Origin: an uncultured Prevotellaceae bacterium
GTDB taxonomy: Bacteria > Bacteroidota > Bacteroidia > Bacteroidales > Bacteroidaceae
DNA length: 64,000 nucleotides
NCBI GenBank assembly: GCA_902781315.1
Contig: CACZIT010000018.1
Location: 18,452-82,451, forward strand
Direction: 5' to 3'
Within the stretch, counting starts at the first letter, position 1. Each line of letters starts with the position of its first letter. The notes beneath the pieces were generated by a model that was not told the DNA's origin, searched no databases, and was given only the letters and a program-made list of their open reading frames with translations. Positions 1-7,137 of the stretch are shown in pieces. Both the position numbers and the translations under genes were made by a program.

Positions 1-590
1 ATCTTCCTATCCTGCAAGTGGGCGACGTGTTGTTGTCGCCAGACATTCTGACGGAGCGTTTCTGTTGTGACTATGAGAAATGTAAGGGTGCGTGCTGCAT
101 CGAAGGCAACGCCGGAGCACCCGTCACCCTCGATGAAATCGGCGAAATTGAAGACTCGCTCGACGCGGTGTGGGCTGACCTCTCGGCTTCGGCGCAGAGC
201 GTCATCGACCGTCAGGGAGTGGCCTACAACGACCCGGAAGGCGACCTCGTGACGAGCATCGTGCACGGCAAGGACTGTGTGTTCACGTGCTACGACGGCG
301 ACAACTGTCTCTGTGCGCTGGAGAAGGCGTTCCGTCAGGGGCGCACGAAGTTCATGAAACCCATGTCGTGTTCGCTCTATCCCATCCGCGCCAAGGTGTT
401 CTCGAACGGCACGGTGGGACTGAACTACAACCGCTGGGACATATGCCGCGATGCCGTAGCGAAAGGCCGCGAGCTCGATATGCCTGTCTATCGCTTCCTG
501 GAGAAACCGCTCGTGCGCCGCTTTGGGCAGGAATGGTACGACCAGCTATGTGCGCTCGCTGAGGAATTATCTTTACACGATTTTACGTAA
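1..590 (+). CDS. DUF3109 family cysteine-rich protein (5' end outside window)
   Basis: The reading frame is open from base 3 to a TAA at 588-590. The GTG at 18 is preceded by in-frame codons for LPILQ, and relatives usually start several residues before the conserved VGDVLLSPD stretch, so the true start probably lies left of the window. Cysteine clusters are visible: CCDYEKCKGACC near the N-terminus, CVFTCYDGDNCLC in the middle and MSCSLYPIR later. This pattern is typical of DUF3109, a Bacteroidota-rich family distantly like the CxxCxxCC metal-chelating proteins. Metal or Fe-S binding is inferred, not shown. The role is unknown. The gene converges on the GH95 gene, and its last codons lie inside a perfect 20-bp palindrome. 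Confidence 0.85.
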   Translation, partial: LPILQVGDVLLSPDILTERFCCDYEKCKGACCIEGNAGAPVTLDEIGEIEDSLDAVWADLSASAQSVIDRQGVAYNDPEGDLVTSIVHGKDCVFTCYDGDNCLCALEKAFRQGRTKFMKPMSCSLYPIRAKVFSNGTVGLNYNRWDICRDAVAKGRELDMPVYRFLEKPLVRRFGQEWYDQLCALAEELSLHDFT

Positions 591-596
591 AATCGT
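577..596. terminator. Perfect 20-bp palindrome across the DUF3109 stop codon
   Basis: ACGATTTTACGTAAAATCGT is a perfect palindrome that contains the TAA stop of the DUF3109 gene and lies 16 bp from the end of the convergent GH95 gene. It may serve as a terminator for both, but neither side has a clear T-run, so this is tentative. Confidence 0.4.
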
Positions 597-611
597 CAAA
601 AATCGCCCATT

Positions 612-3110
612 TCATCGGAGTAACTTCCTTTTTCCCTTCTTCAGTTTTAGCAACTTTTGTTGCCCGTTGTATGTAACCACGACCACGCAGTCGCGGTCGG
701 CTCGCAGCGTGGCCTGGACGACCTTGCCCTCGCGCCACGTCATGGCCACCTCGATGCCGCCGCGTGCCTTCAGCCCGCTCACCTCGCCCGACTGCCAAGC
801 CTCGGGCAGGGCGGGCAGGAGCTCTATGGCGTAGCGATCCTTGAATTTAAAACTCCCTTTTCCCCTTATTTTGTTAAAGGCCCAAGGAAGGTAGCGACTC
901 TGCAACAGCATTTCGCAGACGCCCGCCGTGCCGCCGAAGTTGCCATCAATCTGGAAGGGCGGATGGGCATCGAAGAGGTTCGGATAGGTACCACCCGAGC
1001 GACGGCGGTCGGGACCGCGATATTGGTCGGGCGACACGTAGGTGAGCAACTTCTGATAGATGTGGTAGGCCTGGTCGGGGCGATGCAGGCGAGCCCAGAG
1101 GTTGATGCGCCAACCCGTCGACCAACCGGTGGTCTGGTCGCCCTTCTGAATGAGGGTCTGTTCGCAGGCCTTTGCAATGTCGGGCGTGCTGGCCTGCGTG
1201 ATGTGCGAACCGGGATAGAGTCCGATGAGATGGCTCTGGTGGCGGTGGTGCGGATCCCAGTCGCGCCAGTCGTAGTACCATTCGTTCAGGTCGCCATCCT
1301 TTCCCACGGTGTAGGGATGCAGGCGCGCAAGTGCCCTGCCGACAGGGGCTGCCGCAGAGGCCTGATCCATCAGGGCAGCAGCTCGAAGCGTGTTCTGGAA
1401 CAGCTCGCGGATAATGGCCAGGTCGGCCGTGCCGCCATAGCAGGTGGTGCCGTGATAGCCTTCGGGCGTGACGTATTCGTTTTCGGGCGACGTGGAGGGA
1501 GCCGTGATGAGCTCGCCCGTCTGCTTCGGATTCTCTACGAGCCAGTCGAGCATGAACTCCGAGGCGCCCTTCATCAGCGGGAATGCCCTTCGCTGAAGGA
1601 ACTCGCGGTCCTGCGTGAAGAGATAGTGGTCCCACAGGTTCTGCGTGAGCCAAGCCAGTCCCATGTTCCAGTTGCTCCACTCGGGACTTTCGCGCTTCAC
1701 GCCCACGGGATTGGTCATTGCCCAGATGTCGCTGTTATGACTGGAGCAGAAACCTCGATTGATGCCGTAGTAGTTGCGGGCGGAGTAGCGGCCGTTGTCG
1801 GCAAGTGCCTCCATGAAGGTCCAGAGCGGCTCGGTCATTTCCGAGAGATTAGCCACCTCGGCAGGCCAGTAGTTTTCTTCAAGGTTGATGTTCACCGTGT
1901 AGTTGCCGTGCCAGGGGGCGTGCAGGTGGGGATTCCACAGACCCTGCAGGTTGGCGGGAACGCCCGGCGTGCGCGACGAACTGATGAGCAGGTAGCGCCC
2001 ATACTGCATGTAGAGGGTCTCCAAGTAGCGGCCATTTCCGTTGGCATTGGAGACCTCCCCCAGCCCCTCCGAGGGGAGGGGAGTCGTGTATTGCTTCAGT
2101 AGCTGGTCGGTAGGCACGCGGGGCAGGTCCGTCGTGGCGTTCAGGTTCAGTTTCAGACGGTCGAAATACTGCCGATAGTCCTGCACATGGCGCTGCATCA
2201 CCTCGCTGAACGTGCAGTTCACGGTGTGCCAGGCGTCGTCGGTGGCCCGCTCGATGTAGGGCGCACCCTCGCGCACGGGGTGCTTGTCGTAGCCGTTGAA
2301 CGACGTTCGGTTGACAATCCAGATGGTCAGCTCCTGTGCATGGCGCACCACGAGCGACGAGTCGGTCTGCTCCAGGCGTGCTCCCTTGTCGGCCACGGCA
2401 CGCAGGATGGTGCAGAAGTGCATCTGCTCCTGCTCGTCGCCCAGGGCGTGGCCCGTCATCATGATCTGCCCCGTAGGCCCGTTTGCCGGCGACACCTTCA
2501 CCCGATGGGGCACCAACGACCCCATCAGCAGCTCCTCGCTGAGCGTGCCGCCAGTGGCCGTGAGACGGATGGCGATGGTCTGGTCGGGATGGCTCACGAG
2601 GTATTCTTTCCTGACCTGGACGTTGCCGCGGCGGTATTGATTCATGACGATGGCACTGTCGAGCGACAGCTGACGATAGTAGCCGGTCCATGCCCCTTGG
2701 TCGAGCGAGCGCAGGCGCAGCGTGCCCAGCGGCATGTAGTCGCTGCTGTTGGGGCCTTGTATGCGCAGTTGCAGGGAGTCGGCCGTGCGATAGTCCTCGC
2801 GCCACAGAGCCTCGCGAATCTTAGGCAGCCACTTATGGGCATCGCGGTCCATCTCGCGGTCGTAGGGACCGCCCGTCCAGAACGTGATGTCGTTCAGCTG
2901 CACGATGTCCTCGTCGGGATGGCCATACACCAGTGCGCCCAGTCGGCCGTTTCCCACGGGCAGCGACTCCTCAAAGTACTGCGCTGGCTGGTCGTACCAC
3001 AGCCGCATCGGCAGCTGACTGGCGGTTGCTAACTCCGTATTTGCCAAGACGTTGGCTGCGCTGAGGCAGCAGAATGCAACGATTAAAAACAGCCATTTTT
3101 TCATGTTCAT
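612..3110 (-). CDS. Glycoside hydrolase family 95 alpha-L-fucosidase, secreted
   Basis: This 832-residue protein matches GH95, which removes alpha-1,2-linked fucose (or galactose) from glycans by inversion. It has an N-terminal signal peptide (about residues 1-23, ending VLANT). The N-terminal beta-domain carries LPVGNGRLGA and LNDITFWTGGPY. The catalytic (alpha/alpha)6 region has NYTVNINLEENYWPAE near residue 402, with the two Asn residues that position water. It also has TAPSTSPENEY near 538, with the likely acid Glu, and QIDGNFGGTAG near 720, with the conserved Asp. The export signal suggests a periplasmic or surface role in host-mucin or plant glycan use. It stands alone, with no SusC/SusD pair nearby. 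About 13 extra residues (341-353, PLPSEGLGEV) come from an in-frame hairpin repeat. A TAnnTTTG promoter lies just upstream. Confidence 0.93.
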   Translation of the reverse strand: MNMKKWLFLIVAFCCLSAANVLANTELATASQLPMRLWYDQPAQYFEESLPVGNGRLGALVYGHPDEDIVQLNDITFWTGGPYDREMDRDAHKWLPKIREALWREDYRTADSLQLRIQGPNSSDYMPLGTLRLRSLDQGAWTGYYRQLSLDSAIVMNQYRRGNVQVRKEYLVSHPDQTIAIRLTATGGTLSEELLMGSLVPHRVKVSPANGPTGQIMMTGHALGDEQEQMHFCTILRAVADKGARLEQTDSSLVVRHAQELTIWIVNRTSFNGYDKHPVREGAPYIERATDDAWHTVNCTFSEVMQRHVQDYRQYFDRLKLNLNATTDLPRVPTDQLLKQYTTPLPSEGLGEVSNANGNGRYLETLYMQYGRYLLISSSRTPGVPANLQGLWNPHLHAPWHGNYTVNINLEENYWPAEVANLSEMTEPLWTFMEALADNGRYSARNYYGINRGFCSSHNSDIWAMTNPVGVKRESPEWSNWNMGLAWLTQNLWDHYLFTQDREFLQRRAFPLMKGASEFMLDWLVENPKQTGELITAPSTSPENEYVTPEGYHGTTCYGGTADLAIIRELFQNTLRAAALMDQASAAAPVGRALARLHPYTVGKDGDLNEWYYDWRDWDPHHRHQSHLIGLYPGSHITQASTPDIAKACEQTLIQKGDQTTGWSTGWRINLWARLHRPDQAYHIYQKLLTYVSPDQYRGPDRRRSGGTYPNLFDAHPPFQIDGNFGGTAGVCEMLLQSRYLPWAFNKIRGKGSFKFKDRYAIELLPALPEAWQSGEVSGLKARGGIEVAMTWREGKVVQATLRADRDCVVVVTYNGQQKLLKLKKGKRKLLR
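2050..2086 (-). repeat. In-frame hairpin repeat inside the GH95 gene
   Basis: A GC-rich hairpin unit (core CCCCTCC-GAG-GGGAGGGG) lies within the coding sequence between LLKQY and RYLETLYMQYG, segments that are nearly adjacent in GH95 relatives. On the coding strand it reads PLPSEGLGEV, the same frame as the copies in dgt (13159), the protease (19087) and GH43 (27187). It adds whole codons and does not break the frame. Confidence 0.75.
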
Positions 3111-3136
3111 TGAGTCTTTGTAGTTTAATATTTTTA

Positions 3137-3168
3137 CAAAGGTAGTGTTTTTTCTTTTTTCTGCAAAA
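3137..3168 (-). promoter_or_regulatory. Promoter of the GH95 gene
   Basis: On the minus strand, TACCTTTG (3137-3144) fits the Bacteroidota -7 box TAnnTTTG, and TTTG (3164-3167) lies exactly 19 nt upstream as a -33 box. The predicted start is about 20 nt before the ATG. Confidence 0.7.
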
Positions 3169-3236
3169 TATTTTATGGTTTTTCAGTTAGCTACCGCTTC
3201 GGCAACGCTCTTCTTTCGGGAAGCAGATTAACTGAA

Positions 3237-3293
3237 TTTACATAGCAAAACAAGTCGTTTTGTCTTGCAAATTAACTTGTTTTGTTATGTAAA
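3237..3293. repeat. Inverted repeat with 19-bp arms between gyrB and GH95
   Basis: Arms at 3237-3255 and 3275-3293 (reading ACTTGTTTTGTTATGTAAA on the right) pair at 18 of 19 positions around a 19-nt loop. The loop-proximal text GCAAATTAACTTGTTTT resembles the tandem units at 47698-47759 in the mraY-murD gap, so this may belong to a dispersed family. The rest of the 361-bp gap 3111-3471 holds the GH95 promoter and the hairpin after gyrB; I see no gene in it. Confidence 0.6.
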
Positions 3294-3379
3294 TCAACTC
3301 AGTTTCCTCCGAATTCCGATGCAAATGGAAACGGTATCAGTAGGGCAATTGAAATAAGCACGCGTGATGTCGTAAAACA

Positions 3380-3425
3380 ATTGTTCCAGAACAGAGAGGG
3401 AATGCACTCTTTGTTCTGGAACAAT
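3380..3425 (-). terminator. Hairpin downstream of gyrB, probable terminator
   Basis: Perfect 14-bp arms ATTGTTCCAGAACA (3380-3393) and TGTTCTGGAACAAT (3412-3425) lie 47 bp after the gyrB stop. On the minus strand the hairpin runs into TGTTTTA, a weak T-tract. Inner bases (GAGAG/CTCT) can extend the stem. Confidence 0.55.
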
Positions 3426-3471
3426 CGTTATCGGGTTTTCTGTCTGGCTGATTGCCGGATGTTGAGGAATG

Positions 3472-5442
3472 CTATGCGTCGATGTTGGCGTAGGTGGCGT
3501 TGGCCTCGATGAACTCGCGGCGCGGCTCCACGTCGTCGCCCATGAGCATGGAGAAAATCTCGTCGGCCTCAGCGGCATTCTCGATGGTCACTTGCTTCAG
3601 CAGTCGGTTGGCAGGATCCATGGTGGTCTCCCAAAGCTGCTCGGGATTCATCTCACCAAGACCTTTGTAGCGCTGGGTGTGGAGTTGCGAGGAGTTCTCG
3701 TCGCCAGCCACATACTTGTCGATGAAGGCCTGGCGCTGCTGCTCGGTGTAGCAGTACTCAGAGACTTTCTTGTAGGTGCACTTGTAGAGTGGGGGCGTGG
3801 CGATGTAGAGGTGCCCGCCCTGGATGACCTGCGGCATGAAGCGATAGAAGAGTGTCATGATGAGGGTGTCGATGTGAGAACCATCGACGTCGGCATCGGT
3901 CATGATGATAATCTTGTCGTAACGCAGTTTGTCGATATTGGCCTCACGGTCGCCCTCGCCGTCGACGCCGAAGCGCACGCCGATCGACTGGATGATGTTC
4001 ATCACCGACTCGGCCTCGAACACGCGGTGCCACTGTACTTTCTCCACGTTCAGGATTTTACCGCGCAGGGGCAGAATGGCCTGGAAGTGGCGGTCGCGGC
4101 CCTGCTTGGCCGAACCACCTGCGGAGTCACCCTCGACGAGGAAGATTTCGCAATCCTTCGGGTCTTTGTTCGAACAGTCTGCCAGTTTACCGGGCAGACC
4201 GCCACCCGACATCGGGTTCTTGCGCTGCACGCTTTCGCGGGCCTTGCGGGCGGCGATACGTGCCGTAGCGGCCAGCACCACCTTCTCGCAAATCTGCTTG
4301 GCCTCCTTCGGATGCTCCTCCAGATAGTAGGAGAGAGCCTCGCCTACAGCCTGCTGCACGGCGCCTGCCACCTCCGAGTTGCCCAGCTTGGTCTTGGTCT
4401 GGCCCTCGAACTGCGGCTCGGCCACCTTCACCGAGATGACGGCCGTGAGGCCTTCGCGGAAGTCTTCGCCGGCAATCTCTATCTTAGCCTTCTCGATTTG
4501 CTTCGAAATCTGCGGGTCCTGGTCGGCGTATGCCTTCAGCGTGCGCGTCAGGGCCATGCGAAAACCTGTCAGATGGGTACCACCCTCGATGGTGTTGATA
4601 TTGTTGACGTAGGAGTGGATGTTCTCCGAGTAGTCGGTATTGTACATAATGGCCACCTCGATGGGTATGCCCTGCTTCTCGGTCTTCAGATAGATGACGT
4701 CGTCGACCAGGTGGGTGCGGTGGCGGTCGATGTAGCGCACGAACTCCTTCAGTCCGTCCTTGGCGTGGAAGGTCTCCTGCTTGGTCTTGCCTTCCTCGTC
4801 GGGGCGCAGGTCGGTCAGGTGGATGGTGATGCCGGCATTCAGGTAGGCCAGCTCACGCATGCGGCGTGCGATGATGTCCCACTGGTAGGTGGTGGTGGTG
4901 AAGATGGTGGCATCGGGCCAGAACTGCTGGCGGGTACCCGTTTTGTCGGTGTCGCCCACAATCTTCACGTCGTAGAGCGGCTTTCCCTTTTCGTATTCCT
5001 GCTGGTAGATGTGGCCGTTGCGGAACACCTGCGAGAGCATGTGGCTCGACAGGGCGTTGACGCAGCTGACGCCGACGCCGTGCAGACCGCCCGATACCTT
5101 GTAGCTGCCCTTGTCGAACTTACCGCCGGCATGCAGCACGGTCATGACGACCTCGAGGGCCGACTTGTGCATTTTCTCGTGCTCGTCGACGGGGATGCCT
5201 CGGCCGTCGTCCTGCACGGTGATAGAGTTATCTTCGTTGATGGTTACCTCGATGTTCTTGCAGTAACCGGCCATTGCCTCGTCGATAGAGTTGTCGACGG
5301 TCTCGTTCACCAAGTGGTGAAGACCTTTCTCGCTGATGTCGCCAATGTACATTGCAGGGCGCTTGCGGACGGCCTCGAGGCCTTCCAGCACCTGAATATT
5401 ACTCGCTGAATAGTTGTTCTCGTTGTTCTGAATTTCTGCCAT
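3472..5442 (-). CDS. gyrB: DNA gyrase subunit B
   Basis: This 656-residue protein is the ATPase subunit of gyrase, which adds negative supercoils with GyrA. The GHKL ATP site is clear: ETVDNSIDEAMAG, then DDGRGIPVD, then GLHGVGVSCVNALS. The TOPRIM domain has EGDSAGGSAKQGRDR and DADVDGSHI, which bind the catalytic metals. The C-terminus has RYKGLGEMNPEQLWETTMDP. It is shorter than the roughly 800-residue gammaproteobacterial form because it lacks the large TOPRIM insert, as is usual outside that group. No gyrA is near. A TAACTTTG -7 box lies 26 bp before the ATG, and a strong hairpin follows the stop. Confidence 0.98.
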   Translation of the reverse strand: MAEIQNNENNYSASNIQVLEGLEAVRKRPAMYIGDISEKGLHHLVNETVDNSIDEAMAGYCKNIEVTINEDNSITVQDDGRGIPVDEHEKMHKSALEVVMTVLHAGGKFDKGSYKVSGGLHGVGVSCVNALSSHMLSQVFRNGHIYQQEYEKGKPLYDVKIVGDTDKTGTRQQFWPDATIFTTTTYQWDIIARRMRELAYLNAGITIHLTDLRPDEEGKTKQETFHAKDGLKEFVRYIDRHRTHLVDDVIYLKTEKQGIPIEVAIMYNTDYSENIHSYVNNINTIEGGTHLTGFRMALTRTLKAYADQDPQISKQIEKAKIEIAGEDFREGLTAVISVKVAEPQFEGQTKTKLGNSEVAGAVQQAVGEALSYYLEEHPKEAKQICEKVVLAATARIAARKARESVQRKNPMSGGGLPGKLADCSNKDPKDCEIFLVEGDSAGGSAKQGRDRHFQAILPLRGKILNVEKVQWHRVFEAESVMNIIQSIGVRFGVDGEGDREANIDKLRYDKIIIMTDADVDGSHIDTLIMTLFYRFMPQVIQGGHLYIATPPLYKCTYKKVSEYCYTEQQRQAFIDKYVAGDENSSQLHTQRYKGLGEMNPEQLWETTMDPANRLLKQVTIENAAEADEIFSMLMGDDVEPRREFIEANATYANIDA

Positions 5443-5467
5443 TTCTGAATTCTCTAATAATAACGCG

Positions 5468-5475
5468 CAAAGTTA
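5468..5475 (-). promoter_or_regulatory. -7 box of the gyrB promoter
   Basis: TAACTTTG on the minus strand matches TAnnTTTG. It would give a leader of about 20 nt. The -33 region has only a weak TTTC at the right distance. Confidence 0.6.
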
Positions 5476-5563
5476 CTAAAAATCTTACAAATAGCGAAAT
5501 AATATTTGGTAAAAAAGCATAAAAAGAAGTGAAGATTTGTCAGCAGTCGGCGAGGGTGGGGCT

Positions 5564-5606
5564 TAAAACGCGTCGAGGCTGCATTCCTCGTTGGAATACA
5601 GCCTCG
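5564..5606 (-). terminator. Terminator hairpin after rpsT
   Basis: Arms CGAGGCTG and CAGCCTCG (5574-5581 and 5599-5606), extended by ATTC/GAAT, form a stable stem. On the minus strand ACGCGTTTTAAG follows. It ends the tRNA-Glu/rpsT transcript about 37 bp after the rpsT stop. Confidence 0.6.
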
Positions 5607-5642
5607 GCGGTGTGGATTGCTATCTATGAGCAATAGTGGCGA

Positions 5643-5900
5643 TTACTCACCAAGATTCTTGATATGGAGGGCCAGACTCGACTTCAGGTTGGCAGCCTTG
5701 TTCTTGTGGATGATGTTGTTCTTAGCCAGCTTGTCGAGCATCTTCTGCACGGCGGGATAGAGCTTCTGGGCCTCTTCCTTGTCGGTCATGGCACGCAGTT
5801 TGCGGACAGCGTTGCGCATGGTCTTTGCGTAGTAGCGGTTGTGCTCGTTACGAGTCTTTGTCTGACGGATTCTCTTCAGAGATGATTTGTGATTTGCCAT
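5643..5900 (-). CDS. rpsT: 30S ribosomal protein S20
   Basis: The 85-residue product starts [21 protein letters not shown] and is very basic and helical, as expected for S20, which binds 16S rRNA early in 30S assembly. Its length fits the family (84-90). It lies downstream of tRNA-Glu on the same strand, separated by a 172-bp stretch rich in hairpins. I found no TAnnTTTG box in that stretch, so it may be transcribed from the tRNA promoter. A terminator hairpin follows. Confidence 0.97.
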   Translation of the reverse strand: MANHKSSLKRIRQTKTRNEHNRYYAKTMRNAVRKLRAMTDKEEAQKLYPAVQKMLDKLAKNNIIHKNKAANLKSSLALHIKNLGE

Positions 5901-6072
5901 TTTGTTTTTTAATTTTAAAAGTGATTGTTGTTGATTGATAACGGGAAGCCTATGGGTCTTGTGCTTTTTAGGGCAGCCCTGGGCGGACTTAGAAAAAATC
6001 CTCCGCCACCGGTTCCCAGCGTTCTTGCTGGTAGCGCATCTCTGCGCGGATGACGGATTCCTCTTGTTTTTG
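5901..6072 (-). promoter_or_regulatory. Hairpin-rich leader between tRNA-Glu and rpsT
   Basis: On the minus strand two compact stem-loops follow the tRNA: GCGCAGAGATGCGC and CCAGCAAGAACGCTGG. Next comes a GC-rich stretch ending GGAGGATTTTTTCTAA, which looks like a terminator or attenuator. A second part, AT-rich, leads into rpsT. This could be the tRNA 3' processing and termination region, or a regulated leader for S20. There is no database comparison behind this. Confidence 0.4.
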
Positions 6073-6144
6073 TAGTCCCTAGGAGAGTCGAACTCCTCTT
6101 TAGAGAATGAAAATCTCTCGTCCTAACCGATAGACGAAGGGACC
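6073..6144 (-). tRNA. tRNA-Glu (anticodon TTC)
   Basis: On the minus strand the 72-nt sequence folds as a cloverleaf. The acceptor GGTCCCT pairs with AGGGACT, with a G-U at the end. The D arm is GTCT/GGAC, the anticodon stem AGAGA/TCTCT has loop TTTTCAT (anticodon TTC, Glu), and the T arm AGGAG/CTCCT has loop TTCGACT. The discriminator base is A. CCA is not encoded (ACAAAAAC follows). It has its own promoter and lies upstream of rpsT. Confidence 0.95.
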
Positions 6145-6165
6145 ATGCGGCTCTAATTGCGGGTG

Positions 6166-6197
6166 CAAAGGTACTGCTTTTTTGCTAAATGACCAAA
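6166..6197 (-). promoter_or_regulatory. Promoter of tRNA-Glu
   Basis: TACCTTTG on the minus strand (6166-6173) with TTTG (6194-6197) 20 nt upstream fits the Bacteroidota pattern. It lies back to back with the recO promoter. Confidence 0.65.
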
Positions 6198-6236
6198 TTT
6201 TCTATTAAAAATTTTCTTTTAATGGACAAAAATTAG

Positions 6237-6244
6237 TAATTTTG
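6237..6244 (+). promoter_or_regulatory. -7 box of recO; transcript may be leaderless
   Basis: TAATTTTG ends only 7 nt before the recO ATG at 6252. If the start site is at the usual spacing, the transcript begins at or next to the ATG. Confidence 0.55.
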
Positions 6245-6251
6245 GCGTCTC

Positions 6252-6980
6252 ATGCAGACAAAGACGCGTGCCATCGTGCTCAGTTCCTTGAAGTTTGGCG
6301 AGCATCAGCTCATCGTAGATATGCTCACCGAACAACTCGGGCGACAGTCGTTCATCTGCCATATTCCGAAGACACAGAAGGGGAAGTTGAAGAAGCAGTT
6401 CTTCCAGCCGCTGAGTCTGTTGGAGATGGAGTTCGACTATCGCCAGAGGGCTCGTCTGCAGCACATTCGCGACCTGCGCTTGGCGCGGCCGTTCGTTTCT
6501 ATACCCTTCGATGCGGCCAAACTTTCCATCTCGCTTTTTCTGGCAGAATTTCTGACCTATGCCACGCGCGACGAACAGGCCAACGAGGCGTTGTTCTCGT
6601 ATGTGGCCAACAGCATCGAGTGGCTCGACAGCCAGTCGGCGCAGTTTGCCAATTTCCATCTGGTGTTCATGATGAGGCTTTCGCGATTCATCGGTTTCTT
6701 CCCCAATCTGGAGGACTATCGCGAGGGTGCGGTGTTCGACATGCGCAGCGGTACTTTCTCCGATCAGCCACCGCTGCATAGTGATTTTGTCAGTGTCGAG
6801 GAGTCGTCGCGCATAGGTCTGCTCATGCGCATGAACTACGAGACGATGCACCTCTTCCGCATGTCGCGCACGGATCGCAATCGCTGTGTGGAACTCATCC
6901 TGACCTACTACCGACTTCATGTGCCGAGTTTCCCCGAACTGAAGTCGTTCGCCGTGCTTCAGGAACTGTTTTCAGAGTAA
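6252..6980 (+). CDS. recO: DNA repair protein RecO
   Basis: The 242-residue product begins MQTKTRAIVLSSLKFGEHQL, the conserved start of RecO. Its N-terminal OB-fold binds SSB and ssDNA and helps load RecA with RecR at gaps. The family's middle block is visible (LAEFLTYATRDEQANEALF, FHLVFMMRLSRFIGFFPN). The Bacteroidota form lacks the four-cysteine zinc site found in some other phyla; I see none here. The length is normal for the phylum. A -7 box sits almost against the ATG. It converges on the EnvC-like gene across a tandem repeat. Confidence 0.95.
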   Translation: MQTKTRAIVLSSLKFGEHQLIVDMLTEQLGRQSFICHIPKTQKGKLKKQFFQPLSLLEMEFDYRQRARLQHIRDLRLARPFVSIPFDAAKLSISLFLAEFLTYATRDEQANEALFSYVANSIEWLDSQSAQFANFHLVFMMRLSRFIGFFPNLEDYREGAVFDMRSGTFSDQPPLHSDFVSVEESSRIGLLMRMNYETMHLFRMSRTDRNRCVELILTYYRLHVPSFPELKSFAVLQELFSE

Positions 6981-7137
6981 CCTTGTCACTTTGTTCTTTC
7001 TCCCCTACGCTACGAAAGCGAGCAGAGCTCGTGGTCCCTTGTCACTTTGTTCTTTCTCCCCTACGCTACGAAAGCGAGCAGAGCTCGTGGTCCCTTGTCA
7101 CTTTGTCATCTTGTCACTTTGTTACTTTGTCACTTTG
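6981..7137. repeat. 56-bp tandem repeat between recO and the EnvC-like gene
   Basis: Two identical 56-bp units (6981-7036, 7037-7092) and the first 14 bp of a third start right after the recO stop. A simple array of CTTGTCACTTTGT-like words then runs to the end of the EnvC-like gene. Each unit holds two small hairpins, CGCTACGAAAGCG and GAGCAGAGCTC. The text GTTCTTTCTCC plus the first hairpin recurs inverted at 20229-20257, beside the hairpin array there. Small ORFs across it are artefacts of the repeat. Confidence 0.85.

Noticed and set aside
657-2102. Long plus-strand open frame opposite the GH95 gene
   Set aside because: Antisense shadow of a high-GC gene; GH95 motifs are intact on the minus strand. 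The same applies to the long antisense frames over gyrB, the TPR gene, mraY and others.
3111-3471. Replication origin next to gyrB
   Set aside because: No dnaA, no cluster of DnaA boxes and no AT-rich 13-mers were seen; the gap holds hairpins and a promoter only.
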